NCBI RefSeq assembly: GCF_004151275.2
Contig: NZ_CP130821.1
Location: 186,001 to 250,000, forward strand
Direction: 5' to 3'
DNA from: Flavobacterium dauae
Lineage (GTDB): Bacteria > Bacteroidota > Bacteroidia > Flavobacteriales > Flavobacteriaceae
Length of the DNA: 64,000 nucleotides
Part shown: positions 43,624 through 52,630 of the stretch, piece by piece
Layout of the letters: each line of letters starts with the position of its first letter
How positions within the stretch are numbered: the first letter of the stretch is position 1
Made by a program: the position numbers and the translations under genes
Notes under the pieces: generated by a model
The model's input: only the letters and a program-made list of their open reading frames with translations
Databases searched by the model: none
What the model was told of the DNA's origin: nothing

Positions 43624-44721
43624 ATGAAAAAAGGTTGTACCATTTCAATTTTAGTCTTTTTAGCAGTTGCTTTTGCGGGTGCATTATTTTGGTTGTATCA
43701 AAAAAATGCACAACCACCAGTGGTTTATGAAACCGAACAGGCCGAAATACGTTCTATTTCTAAAAGTACCGTTGCTACGGGAAACATCAACCCGAAAGAA
43801 GAAGTGTTGATAAAACCCAATATTTCCGGAATTATTGATGAAGTTTATGTAGAAGCCGGCGATTATATTAAATCGGGCGATTTGCTTGCAAAAATTAAAG
43901 TAGTGCCCAATGTTTCAAGCTTAAATCAAGCAACTAATCAAATTCAATCGGCAAAAATAGAATTAGAAAATCAAAAAAGAGTGTACGAAAGACAAAAATC
44001 GTTGTTTGATAAAGGTGTAATTTCTGCCAACGATTTCGATACTGCCGAAACAGCTTATAAACAAGCAAAACAATCGTATAATGCAACAATGCAAAGTGCC
44101 GAAATTATCAGAACCGGAACAACCAAAGGAATGAGTAATATTGCACAAACCTTGATTAGATCTACAGTTTCGGGTATGGTTTTAGATGTTCCGGTAAAAA
44201 AAGGAAATCAGGTAATTGAAGCGAATAATTTTAACGAAGGAACCACCATTGCAAGTTTAGCCGATGTGAGCAATATGATTTTTGAAGGAAAGTTAGATGA
44301 ATCCGAAGTAGGAAAAATCAAATTAGGACTTCCGTTAGAAATTACCGTGGGTGCCATTGAAAACAAAAAGTTTGAAGCGGTTTTAGACTATATCGCTCCA
44401 AAAGGCGTGAACGAAAACGGCGCGATGCAATTCCCCATAAAAGGAACCTTGGTAAATAAAGATACCACGTTTATCCGTTCGGGTTTAAGTGCAAACGCAT
44501 CAATTATTTTGGCAAAAGCAGATAAGGTTTTAGCCGTAAAAGAAGGTTTGGTGCAATACGACGAAAAAACAAAAAAATCGTTTGTTGAGGTGTTGGTTGG
44601 CGAACAAAAATTTGAACGCCGCGATGTAGAACTAGGCGTAAGCGACGGTATTTATGTTGAAATTAAAAAAGGCATTACCAAAAAAGACAAAATCAAAGTT
44701 TGGAATCAGGTTAAGAAATAG
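43624..44721 (+). CDS. MacA-like periplasmic adaptor (HlyD/RND-MFP family)
   Basis: 365 residues with an N-terminal membrane anchor (about 7-25; TISILVFLAVAFAGALFWL). A barrel-sandwich lipoyl half (NPKEEVLIKPNISGIIDEVY, then GDYIKSGDLLAKI, about 55-95) follows. The helical hairpin spans about 95-165 (ATNQIQSAKIELENQKRVYE), then the second lipoyl half and beta-barrel domains to ~300, and a membrane-proximal C-terminal domain (FERRDVELGVSDGIYVE). It bridges the inner-membrane ABC pump and the TolC-like exit duct. Separated from the permeases by a repeat, but surely the same operon. Complete. Confidence 0.92.
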   Translation: MKKGCTISILVFLAVAFAGALFWLYQKNAQPPVVYETEQAEIRSISKSTVATGNINPKEEVLIKPNISGIIDEVYVEAGDYIKSGDLLAKIKVVPNVSSLNQATNQIQSAKIELENQKRVYERQKSLFDKGVISANDFDTAETAYKQAKQSYNATMQSAEIIRTGTTKGMSNIAQTLIRSTVSGMVLDVPVKKGNQVIEANNFNEGTTIASLADVSNMIFEGKLDESEVGKIKLGLPLEITVGAIENKKFEAVLDYIAPKGVNENGAMQFPIKGTLVNKDTTFIRSGLSANASIILAKADKVLAVKEGLVQYDEKTKKSFVEVLVGEQKFERRDVELGVSDGIYVEIKKGITKKDKIKVWNQVKK

Positions 44722-44728
44722 TTGTATC

Positions 44729-44783
44729 GTTGACTTGTTTAATCGTTCCATCAGTTAAACAAATCAACAGTTAAACGATTAAA
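44729..44783. repeat. Inverted repeat between adaptor and TolC genes
   Basis: GTTGACTTGTTTAA (44729-44742) pairs with TTAAACAAATCAAC (44755-44768) with one mismatch. TTTAATCGTT (44738-44747) also pairs with AACGATTAAA (44774-44783), so two alternative hairpins exist. Confidence 0.65.
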
Positions 44784-44793
44784 AAATAAAACT

Positions 44794-46149
44794 ATGAAAA
44801 TCACATCAAAAATAATACTATCAACCTGTTTGTTTTTTGGGATAACAGCGTTTCCTCAACAAAAATGGACGTTACAAGAATGCGTCAATCACGCCATTGA
44901 AAACAACGTTTCAATAAAACAGATAGAATTAGATAACAAACTGGCCGAAGTTGATAAAAAAGATGCCTTTGGAAATTTTTTGCCCAATGTAAACGCAACA
45001 GCATCGCACTCGTGGAACATTGGTTTAAATACCAATATCACAACGGGTATTCTGGAAAATCAAACCACCCAATTTACTTCAATGGGTGCGTCTGCCAGTG
45101 TAGATATTTACCGCGGACTGCAAAATCAAAACCGTTTTCGCAGAGCAAAACTGGCATTGATTTCTTCGCAATACCAACATCTTAAAATGGAAGAAGATGT
45201 TGCGTTAAATGTGGTAAACGCCTATTTGCAGGTGTTGTTTAACAAAGAAACCATTAAAGTTCAAAAAAAACAGTTTCAGGCCGATAGTTTACAACTCATT
45301 CGTTCACAAGCTTTGGTTGATGCCGGTATGGTTCCAAGTGGCGATTTGTTTGATATGAAGGCAACTATTGCTACAGATAAACAAAAAATTATTCAGGCAG
45401 AATATGCTTTAATTGTATCAAAAATGAGTCTGGCACAATTGCTGCAACTCGAAGATTTTAAAGAGTTTGATATTGCCGATGTTGAATATGAATTTGAACC
45501 GAATACCATCTTTTTTGAAAGTCCCGAATCAATTTATTACAAAGCAAGAAACGAACGTACAGATGTAAAAATTGCCGAAAACAATTTAAAAATTGCCGAA
45601 AAAGATATTGATATTGCAAAAGCAGCTTATCAGCCTTCGTTGGTTGGTTTTTACAGCTTTAGCTCAAGGGTTTCGTACGCCAAAATTCCCGACGGAAAGG
45701 GAGGCGAAATGAATCCGATGCCGTTTTTTGACCAGTTTGATATGTACAAAGGACATAGTTTTGGGCTGCAATTAAATATTCCTGTTTTCACTGGTTTTGC
45801 CACAAGAAACAACGTAGAACGAAGCAGAATTAATTTAGAAAAATCAAAACTTACACTGGAACAAACCGAATTGGATCTGGAACGTAACATTTACACCGCC
45901 TATTCAGACGCAAAAGGTGCAATGGAAACCTATCTGGCAACCGAAGAAATGCTGAAAGCCCGTGAAGAAGCTTTTCGTTATACCAAAGAACGTTACGAAA
46001 ACGGAATGGCAACCGCATTTGATTACAACCAGTCGCAAACACTTTTAGTAAACACACAGTCCGATTTACTGCGCACAAAATACGATTATTTATTCCGTAC
46101 CAGAATACTGGAATTCTATTTCGGTGTTCCAATTATTCAGAGAGATTAA
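44794..46149 (+). CDS. TolC-family outer-membrane efflux protein
   Basis: 451 residues with a signal peptide (about 1-22, ending TAFPQ) and two OEP repeats dominated by long helices (for example ENNVSIKQIELDNKLAEVDK, and the second repeat AENNLKIAEKDIDIAKAAYQ). Beta-hairpin strands around residues 60-110 and 285-340 fit the outer-membrane barrel. It forms the trimeric exit duct for the MacAB-like pump upstream. Last component of the operon; the small secreted protein gene follows after 15 bp and may be co-transcribed. Length and pattern are normal. Confidence 0.93.
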   Translation: MKITSKIILSTCLFFGITAFPQQKWTLQECVNHAIENNVSIKQIELDNKLAEVDKKDAFGNFLPNVNATASHSWNIGLNTNITTGILENQTTQFTSMGASASVDIYRGLQNQNRFRRAKLALISSQYQHLKMEEDVALNVVNAYLQVLFNKETIKVQKKQFQADSLQLIRSQALVDAGMVPSGDLFDMKATIATDKQKIIQAEYALIVSKMSLAQLLQLEDFKEFDIADVEYEFEPNTIFFESPESIYYKARNERTDVKIAENNLKIAEKDIDIAKAAYQPSLVGFYSFSSRVSYAKIPDGKGGEMNPMPFFDQFDMYKGHSFGLQLNIPVFTGFATRNNVERSRINLEKSKLTLEQTELDLERNIYTAYSDAKGAMETYLATEEMLKAREEAFRYTKERYENGMATAFDYNQSQTLLVNTQSDLLRTKYDYLFRTRILEFYFGVPIIQRD

Positions 46150-46164
46150 TATTGATTTTGTTTT

Positions 46165-46680
46165 ATGAAAAGAAGTCTTCTATTACTAATAATGTTAATC
46201 TTTAGTAGTTGCATTTATGCGCAATCAACAGAGGTTAATGATCAAGTTGAAATCATTAAGTTGGTAGTAGACAAATTTAATAAAAATGGGAAAAATATTG
46301 TTTACTATAGATTTGATAATCGTAGTTTGTTAAATGATTTGTTTCTTTCGTTTTCTGGAAATATAGAATTCGACCATTCGGATTCTGCAATAATTAAACT
46401 TAAAGATATTGATTTTAAATATTGGACAAATTCTACACTTCTTAAGAAAACCAATAATAAAAGAATAAATCCTTTTTTAAAAAGAGATTATATTAAAAAT
46501 TGGTCAAATAAACCTACTGCATACATTTCATTTCCTTTAATATCAATAGATGGTGAAAATGCAATAGTATATGCAAGGTATGTATGTGGTGGTTTGTGTG
46601 GAAGTAGTGGATATTTCTATTTGAAAAAAACGGAAGATATTTGGACATTAATAGAGTACATAGAAGAATTTATATCTTAA
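46165..46680 (+). CDS. Hypothetical secreted protein
   Basis: 171 residues with a signal peptide (MKRSLLLLIMLIFSSCIYAQ). The FSSC could be a lipobox, or cleavage may occur after YAQ. The mature part mixes helix and strand (DQVEIIKLVVDKFNKNGKNI, then RDYIKNWSNKPTAYISF) and has a CGGLCGSSGYFYL segment near the end reminiscent of small secreted proteins in Bacteroidota, but no family is recognised. It is 15 bp after the tolC-like gene and closes the operon at a strong terminator. Its base composition is more AT-rich than the pump genes, hinting at later addition. Confidence 0.65.
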   Translation: MKRSLLLLIMLIFSSCIYAQSTEVNDQVEIIKLVVDKFNKNGKNIVYYRFDNRSLLNDLFLSFSGNIEFDHSDSAIIKLKDIDFKYWTNSTLLKKTNNKRINPFLKRDYIKNWSNKPTAYISFPLISIDGENAIVYARYVCGGLCGSSGYFYLKKTEDIWTLIEYIEEFIS

Positions 46681-46686
46681 GAATAC

Positions 46687-46725
46687 AAAAGCAGTTACGA
46701 AATAATTTTCGCAACTGCTTTTTTT
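46687..46725 (+). terminator. Terminator of the efflux operon
   Basis: AAAAGCAGTT (46687-46696) pairs with AACTGCTTTT (46713-46722), with an inner ACGAAA/TTTCGC-like imperfect stem, then a T-tract. Confidence 0.82.
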
Positions 46726-46779
46726 GTTTTGTATCATACTTTAGCATTTGATAATACTGTTTTGTAACTAAAATTTAGT

Positions 46780-46787
46780 TAAATTTG
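46780..46787 (+). promoter_or_regulatory. -7 box (TAAATTTG) for the patatin gene
   Basis: TAAATTTG fits TAnnTTTG. A TTTG at 46761-46764 is a possible -33 box, spaced slightly short. It lies 31 nt before ATG 46819. Confidence 0.5.
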
Positions 46788-46818
46788 ATGAACACCAAAA
46801 ACCAAAACCTAAACAGCC

Positions 46819-49026
46819 ATGATAAAACTTTTATTTGGATGCTTATTTCTTTTAACAGCATACTTTCCGGCTTTTGCCCAAAAAAATCAGCGTCCTAAAG
46901 TTGGTTTGGTACTAAGTGGTGGCGGGGCAAAAGGTTTGGCGCATATTGGTGTTTTAAAGGTTTTAGAAGAACAAGGCGTAAAAATCGATTATATTGGCGG
47001 AACCAGTATGGGTGCTATTATTGGCGGTTTATACGCATCGGGTTACACGGCTTCGCAGTTAGATTCGATCTTTAAAGCGGTTGATGCCGATGCACTTTTA
47101 CAAGATTATATCCCAAGAAATTCAAAATCGTTTTACGAAAAACGCAACGATGAAATTTATGCATTGCAACTTCCGTTTGATGATTTCAAGATAGGCAGTC
47201 CGGTATCGCTTTCTAAAGGAATGTACAACTACAATCTGCTAAACAAATTGTTGGCACACGTACGTTACGAAAACGATTTTTCTAAACTTCCCATTCCGTT
47301 TCTTTGCATTGCAACTGATGTAGTTTCGGGCGAAGCCGTTGTGTTAGAAAAAGGAAACCTGCCGCAAAGTATCTTGGCAAGTGGCGCATTTCCGTCACTT
47401 TACACACCTGTTGAAATAAACAATCGTTTGTTGATCGATGGCGGTGTGGTTAATAATTACCCGATACAAGAACTTCGCGATAAAGGCATCGACATTATTA
47501 TTGGAGTAGATGTGCAAGACGGTAAAAAAGATCGAAAAGACATAAAAGGAGCTTTAGATATTTTAATGCAGATTGCAAATTACGGTATGTACGACGGAAT
47601 GGAAGAAAAGAAAAAACAAACCGATATTTACATTAAACCCGATATTTCAACCTTTTCGGTGGTAACTTTTGATAAGGGAAACGAGATTATTCTGAAAGGA
47701 ATTGAAGCAGCCAAAGAAAAAATTCCGCAACTGCAAAAAATCAGCAGTAATTATACAAAGCCAAAACTACCCGAATACTTGTTTACCGATGATATTCATA
47801 TACACTCGGTTCGTATCAACAGCTTAAAAAATTACAATAAAGATTATATTTTTGGTAAATTGGGGTATTTTAAAAACGAATGTGTATCGTTTGAAGAACT
47901 AGAAAAAGGTATTACCAACCTAAACGCAACCCAGAACTTTAGCGGAATTTCGTATCATTTTGAAAAAGCCGATGAAGAGGGCGATAATTTAGTTTTGAAT
48001 TTGAAAGAGAATACCGTAAACCGTTTTTTAAAGTTTGGTTTGCATTTTGATAATCTTTACAAAAGTGCGGCGTTGGTTAACGTTACACAGAAAAAATTAC
48101 TTTTTAAAAACGATTTAGCGTCGCTCGATTTTATCTTTGGAGATAACATTCGGTATAATTTTAATTATTTGGTAGATAACGGTTTTCGTTGGAGTTTTGG
48201 CGTACAAAGTCGTTTAAATAAATTTAAATACAACGCAAAACCTTACGAAACAGGCGTTGTACCACAAGAATTATTGGGGTTTGATATTTTTAATACCGAT
48301 TGGAACGATCTAACAAACCGTTTATATCTGCAAAATTATTACAACGATAAATTTGTAATTGGTATGGGATTAGAACACAAATATCAAATTGTTGATATTG
48401 CAAATTTGAATTTAGATAAAAGCTGGTTAGACAATAGTCATTATGTAAGTCCGTATTTTACGATTGTTTTAGATACCTATGATAACAAATATTTTCCAAC
48501 CCGAGGTGTTAATTTTAATGCCGAAGTAAAGCATACTCTTTTTTCATCAGACTATAACGAAAATTTTGAACCTTTTACGCAGATAAACGGAGAATTGGGA
48601 ACAGTAAAAACCTTTTTCGACCGGGTTTCGGTAGAAGCAAAAACCGATGTTGGTATAACAATTGGCGGTGTTCCGTCAACAAATATGAATTATTTTCTGG
48701 GCGGATACGGTTTTCAGTCCATATCAAACATTAAACCTTTTTATGGTTACGACTTTTTAAGCCTTAATGCAAACACCTATCTTAAAGCACTTTTACGGCT
48801 TGATTACCGCTTTTATAAAAAGCATCATTTAAATTTTACAGCAAACTATTTGTATTTAAAAGATGCAATGTTTCAGTACAACGATTGGTTAGAACTACCC
48901 ATTAATTCGGGGTATGCGTTAGGTTATGGCTTTCAAACCGTTGTTGGTCCGCTAGAAATTAAACAATCGTATTCGCCCGAAGTTAAAACACATTACACCT
49001 GGTTTAGTTTAGGGTTTTGGTTTTAA
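46819..49026 (+). CDS. Patatin-like phospholipase with C-terminal outer-membrane barrel (type Vd-like)
   Basis: 735 residues with a signal peptide (MIKLLFGCLFLLTAYFPAFA). The patatin domain (about 27-230) has the oxyanion loop SGGGAKGLAHIG, the nucleophile elbow GGTSMGA (Ser ~65) and the catalytic Asp in LIDGGVVNNYPI (~213). A POTRA-like linker (about 320-395) is followed by a 16-strand-type BamA/TpsB barrel (about 400-735) ending in TWFSLGFWF, a typical outer-membrane C-terminus. This matches the PlpD/FplA arrangement, in which the lipase is exported by its own barrel. Esterase/phospholipase A activity is expected. Intact catalytic dyad. Monocistronic. Confidence 0.93.
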   Translation: MIKLLFGCLFLLTAYFPAFAQKNQRPKVGLVLSGGGAKGLAHIGVLKVLEEQGVKIDYIGGTSMGAIIGGLYASGYTASQLDSIFKAVDADALLQDYIPRNSKSFYEKRNDEIYALQLPFDDFKIGSPVSLSKGMYNYNLLNKLLAHVRYENDFSKLPIPFLCIATDVVSGEAVVLEKGNLPQSILASGAFPSLYTPVEINNRLLIDGGVVNNYPIQELRDKGIDIIIGVDVQDGKKDRKDIKGALDILMQIANYGMYDGMEEKKKQTDIYIKPDISTFSVVTFDKGNEIILKGIEAAKEKIPQLQKISSNYTKPKLPEYLFTDDIHIHSVRINSLKNYNKDYIFGKLGYFKNECVSFEELEKGITNLNATQNFSGISYHFEKADEEGDNLVLNLKENTVNRFLKFGLHFDNLYKSAALVNVTQKKLLFKNDLASLDFIFGDNIRYNFNYLVDNGFRWSFGVQSRLNKFKYNAKPYETGVVPQELLGFDIFNTDWNDLTNRLYLQNYYNDKFVIGMGLEHKYQIVDIANLNLDKSWLDNSHYVSPYFTIVLDTYDNKYFPTRGVNFNAEVKHTLFSSDYNENFEPFTQINGELGTVKTFFDRVSVEAKTDVGITIGGVPSTNMNYFLGGYGFQSISNIKPFYGYDFLSLNANTYLKALLRLDYRFYKKHHLNFTANYLYLKDAMFQYNDWLELPINSGYALGYGFQTVVGPLEIKQSYSPEVKTHYTWFSLGFWF

Positions 49027-49098
49027 CACAGCATAAAGCGATACTTTTTTGGTTAAAATTAATAAATCTCAAAAAAATAGTTTTTATATTTGTTAAGT

Positions 49099-49161
49099 AT
49101 GAAAACATGGCAAGGATTATTATCAAAATTAAAATACTTCATTAAACGCAACCCTGAATGA
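49099..49161 (+). CDS. Possible 20-residue leader peptide upstream of hmgA
   Basis: ATG 49099 to TGA 49161 encodes MKTWQGLLSKLKYFIKRNPE, which holds one Trp, one Tyr and one Phe. It lies 49 nt before hmgA (tyrosine catabolism), within an otherwise empty 183-bp gap. No anti-terminator pair of hairpins was found. Short and basic; it may be chance. Confidence 0.25.
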   Translation: MKTWQGLLSKLKYFIKRNPE

Positions 49162-49209
49162 AGAAGGCTTTTCTATGCTTTTTATTAAAAATTAAAAACA
49201 AAACAAATT

Positions 49210-50367
49210 ATGCCTTTATATCATAAATTAGGAAATATACCACATAAACGTCACACACAATTCCGTAAGCCAAACGGCGGTTTTTATTACGAGCAGTTGT
49301 TTGGCACCGTTGGTTTCGATGGTATGTCAACCAATATGTATCACGAACACCGCCCTACACAGGTAAAAGAAATTAAAGGGTCTTACAGTGTTGCACCAAA
49401 AATTGCACGGGCAAATAATATACAATCGTACCGTTTGCGCGGTTTTCAGGTGCCTAAAACAGAAGATTTTTTAGAAAGTCGTAAAGCCGTTTTAACAAAC
49501 AGCGACGTTACCATAACACTGGCTGCTCCTTCTGGCAAAACGCAAGATTATTTTTATAAGAATACCGATTCAGACGAGTTGATTTTTATTCACAGAGGAA
49601 CCGGAAAATTGCGTACGGTTTTAGGGAATTTAGATTTTAAATATGGTGATTACCTGTTGGTTCCGCGTGGAGTAATCTACAAAATAGATTTTGATACAGA
49701 CGATAATCGTTTGTTTATTGTAGAATCGCGCCGACCAATTTACACGCCTAAACGTTACCGCAATTGGTTTGGTCAGTTGTTGGAGCATTCGCCGTTTTGT
49801 GAACGCGATATCCGTCGACCTGAAGAGTTGGAAACGTATGATGAAAAAGGGGAGTTTTTAATTAAAGTCCGCAAGCAAAACGAAATCTTTGATATGATTT
49901 ACGCAACACATCCGTTTGATGTAGTGGGATACGATGGTTACAATTATCCTTATGCGTTTTCAATTCACGATTTTGAACCTATTACAGGACGTATTCATCA
50001 GCCGCCTCCGGTGCATCAAACTTTTGAAACCGACGCATTTGTGGTGTGTTCATTCGTGCCTCGTATGTATGATTATCATCCGGAATCAGTTCCTGCACCT
50101 TATAATCACAGTAACATCGATTCAGACGAAGTACTTTATTACGTAGATGGTGATTTTATGAGCCGAAACGATATTGAAGCCGGACATATTTCATTACATC
50201 CAGCCGGAATCCCGCACGGACCGCACCCTGGAGCAATGGAACGAAGCATAGGGAAAGTAGATACACAGGAATTAGCCGTAATGGTTGATACCTTTAAACC
50301 ACTAATGGTTACCGAAGAAGCTATGAAAATAGCTGACGAAAAGTACTATCAGTCGTGGTTAGAGTAG
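49210..50367 (+). CDS. hmgA: Homogentisate 1,2-dioxygenase
   Basis: 385 residues, the shorter form usual in Bacteroidota. Cupin-type iron-site residues are visible in FIHRGTGKLRTVLGN, HDFEPITGRIHQPPPVHQTF (His ligands) and LHPAGIPHGPHPGAMERSIG (His and Glu ligands). The enzyme opens the ring of homogentisate to maleylacetoacetate, step two of the homogentisate pathway from tyrosine. The next gene encodes the preceding step (HppD), 71 bp downstream on the same strand. Complete; no defects. Cytoplasmic. Confidence 0.93.
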   Translation: MPLYHKLGNIPHKRHTQFRKPNGGFYYEQLFGTVGFDGMSTNMYHEHRPTQVKEIKGSYSVAPKIARANNIQSYRLRGFQVPKTEDFLESRKAVLTNSDVTITLAAPSGKTQDYFYKNTDSDELIFIHRGTGKLRTVLGNLDFKYGDYLLVPRGVIYKIDFDTDDNRLFIVESRRPIYTPKRYRNWFGQLLEHSPFCERDIRRPEELETYDEKGEFLIKVRKQNEIFDMIYATHPFDVVGYDGYNYPYAFSIHDFEPITGRIHQPPPVHQTFETDAFVVCSFVPRMYDYHPESVPAPYNHSNIDSDEVLYYVDGDFMSRNDIEAGHISLHPAGIPHGPHPGAMERSIGKVDTQELAVMVDTFKPLMVTEEAMKIADEKYYQSWLE

Positions 50368-50438
50368 CAAATAATTAGAAGATCTGCTAACTCGCTAATT
50401 AAATTACATTAACAACAATAATTAATAACAATATAGTT

Positions 50439-51599
50439 ATGTCAAACGAATTAAAATCTGTAGAATACGGATTAGAAAAAATATTTGAAGGAGCACAAGA
50501 TTTCTTACCAATTTTAGGTACAGATTATGTAGAATTTTATGTAGGAAACGCAAAACAGTCTGCCCATTTTTACAAAACAGCATTTGGTTTTCAGTCCGAA
50601 GCGTATTCAGGGTTAGAAACCGGTGTACGTGACCGTGCGTCGTATGTAATTAAGCAAGATAAAATACGCATTGTTTTAACAACGGCGTTAAACTCTCAAT
50701 CGCCAATTGGTGAGCATGTTAAAAAACACGGAGACGGAGTAAAAGTGGTGGCTTTATGGGTAGAAGATGCTCGTTTATCATACGAAGAAACAATTAAAAG
50801 AGGTGCAAAATCTTTTATGGAACCAACCGTAATTTCTGATGAAAACGGTGAGGTAATACAAGCTGGGATTTATGCTTACGGCGAAACAGTTTTCTTGTTT
50901 ACAGAACGCAAAAACTACAACGGTTTGTTTTTACCTGGATATGTTAAATGGGAAAGCGATTATAACCCGGCTCCGGTTGGTTTAAAATTTGTCGATCATA
51001 TGGTGGGTAACGTAGGTTGGAACCAAATGAACGTTTGGGTTAAATGGTTCGAAGATATTTTAGGGTTTGTAAACTTCTTGTCTTTTGACGATAAACAAAT
51101 CACGACCGAATATTCTGCGTTAATGTCTAAAGTTATGGCAAACGGTAACGGAAGAATTAAATTCCCGATTAACGAGCCCGCAGAAGGTAAAAAACGTTCA
51201 CAAATAGAAGAATATCTAGATTTTTACGAAGGAGAAGGTGTTCAGCACATTGCAGTAGCAACTGACGACATCATTAAAACGGTTTCCGATATGAAAGCGC
51301 GCGGTGTTGAATTTTTATCAATTCCGCCACAAACATATTACGATGCCATTCCAGAGCGTTTAAAAGACCACATGGATAAATTCAAAGAAGACATCAAAGA
51401 ATTACAAAAATTAGGAATTATGATTGATGCCGATGAAGAAGGATATTTGTTACAGATTTTTACAAAACCGGTAGAAGATCGTCCAACCTTATTCTTTGAA
51501 GTAATTCAACGTATGGGTGCCCGCGGATTTGGTGCAGGTAACTTTAAAGCGTTGTTTGAGTCAATTGAAAGAGAGCAAGAAAAACGCGGAACACTTTAA
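50439..51599 (+). CDS. hppD: 4-Hydroxyphenylpyruvate dioxygenase
   Basis: 386 residues in two vicinal-oxygen-chelate halves. The Fe(II) ligands are visible: VDHMVGNV (His ~187), VQHIAVATDDI (His ~268) and the C-terminal LFFEVIQRMGARGFGAGNFK (Glu ~348 and the gating helix). It converts 4-hydroxyphenylpyruvate to homogentisate, the substrate of the HmgA encoded just upstream. Length fits the family. It closes the two-gene tyrosine degradation unit. No terminator lies directly after the stop; a candidate sRNA promoter follows at 51676. Confidence 0.96.
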   Translation: MSNELKSVEYGLEKIFEGAQDFLPILGTDYVEFYVGNAKQSAHFYKTAFGFQSEAYSGLETGVRDRASYVIKQDKIRIVLTTALNSQSPIGEHVKKHGDGVKVVALWVEDARLSYEETIKRGAKSFMEPTVISDENGEVIQAGIYAYGETVFLFTERKNYNGLFLPGYVKWESDYNPAPVGLKFVDHMVGNVGWNQMNVWVKWFEDILGFVNFLSFDDKQITTEYSALMSKVMANGNGRIKFPINEPAEGKKRSQIEEYLDFYEGEGVQHIAVATDDIIKTVSDMKARGVEFLSIPPQTYYDAIPERLKDHMDKFKEDIKELQKLGIMIDADEEGYLLQIFTKPVEDRPTLFFEVIQRMGARGFGAGNFKALFESIEREQEKRGTL

Positions 51600-51675
51600 T
51601 AGTCTGCTTTTTAAATATAATTAGTTAAAGTTATGTTAAACACAAAATAGTGTTTTTACATATAAATTAAAAACC

Positions 51676-51683
51676 TACCTTTG
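51676..51683 (+). promoter_or_regulatory. Strong -7 box (TACCTTTG) of a candidate sRNA
   Basis: TACCTTTGC is an excellent TAnnTTTG match. TGTTTTT at 51651-51657 lies at about the right distance for a -33 element. The next ATG gene is 180 nt away, beyond a terminator. Confidence 0.6.
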
Positions 51684-51688
51684 CACTC

Positions 51689-51801
51689 ACAAAATCGAGG
51701 TAATTAAAAACCTTGGTAATTGTAATAAATTTTTCATAATTTATAGTTTTTTGGTTGGTTAATAGCATAAAAGCTCAGTTGGTAACAACTGGGTTTTTTT
51801 G
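51689..51801 (+). ncRNA. Candidate small RNA (about 113 nt) with three hairpins
   Basis: A TACCTTTG promoter box predicts a start near 51689. Three successive stems follow. First, CGAGGT (about 51695) pairs with ACCTTG (about 51709). Second, ATAAATT (about 51724) pairs with AATTTAT (about 51737). Third is the terminator stem CTCAGTTG (51774-51781) / CAACTGGG (51786-51793) with a T-tract to 51800. No ORF fits inside, and DUF3108 has its own TAACTTTG box just after the terminator, so this looks like a stand-alone unit rather than a leader. No known RNA family was recognised; covariation data are needed. Confidence 0.5.
51774..51801 (+). terminator. Intrinsic terminator of the candidate sRNA
   Basis: CTCAGTTG-GTAA-CAACTGGG followed by seven T. 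It lies 175 nt after hppD and 59 nt before DUF3108, so it terminates a transcript starting in between or reading through from hppD. Confidence 0.8.
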
Positions 51802-51808
51802 TTTTTAA

Positions 51809-51816
51809 TAACTTTG
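51809..51816 (+). promoter_or_regulatory. -7 box (TAACTTTG) for the DUF3108-kynA-M23-pgi unit
   Basis: TAACTTTG lies 43 nt before ATG 51860 and just downstream of the sRNA terminator. Confidence 0.5.
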
Positions 51817-51859
51817 GAATAAATATTGTTTTGTATCTTCCGTAAAAATTGAAAAGAAT

Positions 51860-52630
51860 ATGAAAAATACATTTTTAACCTTTATATTATTAATGTTATC
51901 TGCCATTGGCTTTAGTCAAGAGTCTGCATTTAAATCGGGTGAATATTTTAAATTTCAAGTGTCTTATGGTTTTATCAATGCAGGAATTGCAACTTTAGAA
52001 CTAAAAGAAACAACCTACAACGGTAAAAGCGTATATCATGCAAAAGGCGATGGACGTACCACAGGTTTGTCGAAAACCTTTTTTAAAGTAAAAGACGATT
52101 ATCAAAGTTATTTTGATAAAACAACCGGGCAGCCCTACCGTTTTGTCAGAAAAATTAACGAAGGCGGATATACCAAAAACCAAGAAGGTTTTATAAACTA
52201 CAAAACCAATACCGTTTTATTGAAGGATTACAAGGCAAAAACAGAAAAAACATACAATGTAAATTCAAAAATTCAAGATGTTATATCATCGTTTTATTAT
52301 TTGCGCAATCACGATAAGTTAAACAATATCAAGGTGGGCGAAACCATACAGATTGATATGTTTTTTGATGACGAAATCTTTAAATTTAAACTAAAATTTA
52401 TGGGTTTTGAGAAAATTAAAACTAAATTTGGTACGATTAATAGTATGAAGTTCCGTCCTTATGTAATGTCGGGACGTGTTTTTAAAGAAGAAGAAAGTTT
52501 AACTATCTGGGTTTCAAACGATAAGAATAAAGTTCCGTTAAAAATTCAAGCAAGTTTGCTGGTTGGTTCTTTAAAAGCCGAATTAATTCAATACAAAAAT
52601 TTAAAAACTAATTTGAAAGTAATTAAATAA
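51860..52630 (+). CDS. DUF3108 periplasmic protein
   Basis: 256 residues with a signal peptide (MKNTFLTFILLMLSAIGFSQ). The mature domain is beta-rich with the DUF3108 pattern: FQVSYGFINAGIATLELKE near the N-terminus, YRFVRKINEGGYTKNQEG in the middle and a VSNDKNKVPLKIQA segment near the end. The fold resembles LolA/LolB-like or TtgR-independent lipid-binding barrels, but function is not established. Its TAA overlaps the kynA ATG by 1 bp (TAATG), so it is translationally coupled to the next three genes. It has its own TAACTTTG box. Confidence 0.85.
   Translation: MKNTFLTFILLMLSAIGFSQESAFKSGEYFKFQVSYGFINAGIATLELKETTYNGKSVYHAKGDGRTTGLSKTFFKVKDDYQSYFDKTTGQPYRFVRKINEGGYTKNQEGFINYKTNTVLLKDYKAKTEKTYNVNSKIQDVISSFYYLRNHDKLNNIKVGETIQIDMFFDDEIFKFKLKFMGFEKIKTKFGTINSMKFRPYVMSGRVFKEEESLTIWVSNDKNKVPLKIQASLLVGSLKAELIQYKNLKTNLKVIK

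Noticed and set aside
51772..51793. AGCTCAGTTGGT resembles the D-arm of a tRNA
   Set aside because: No acceptor, anticodon or T-arm follows; the sequence is the stem of an intrinsic terminator with a T-tract.
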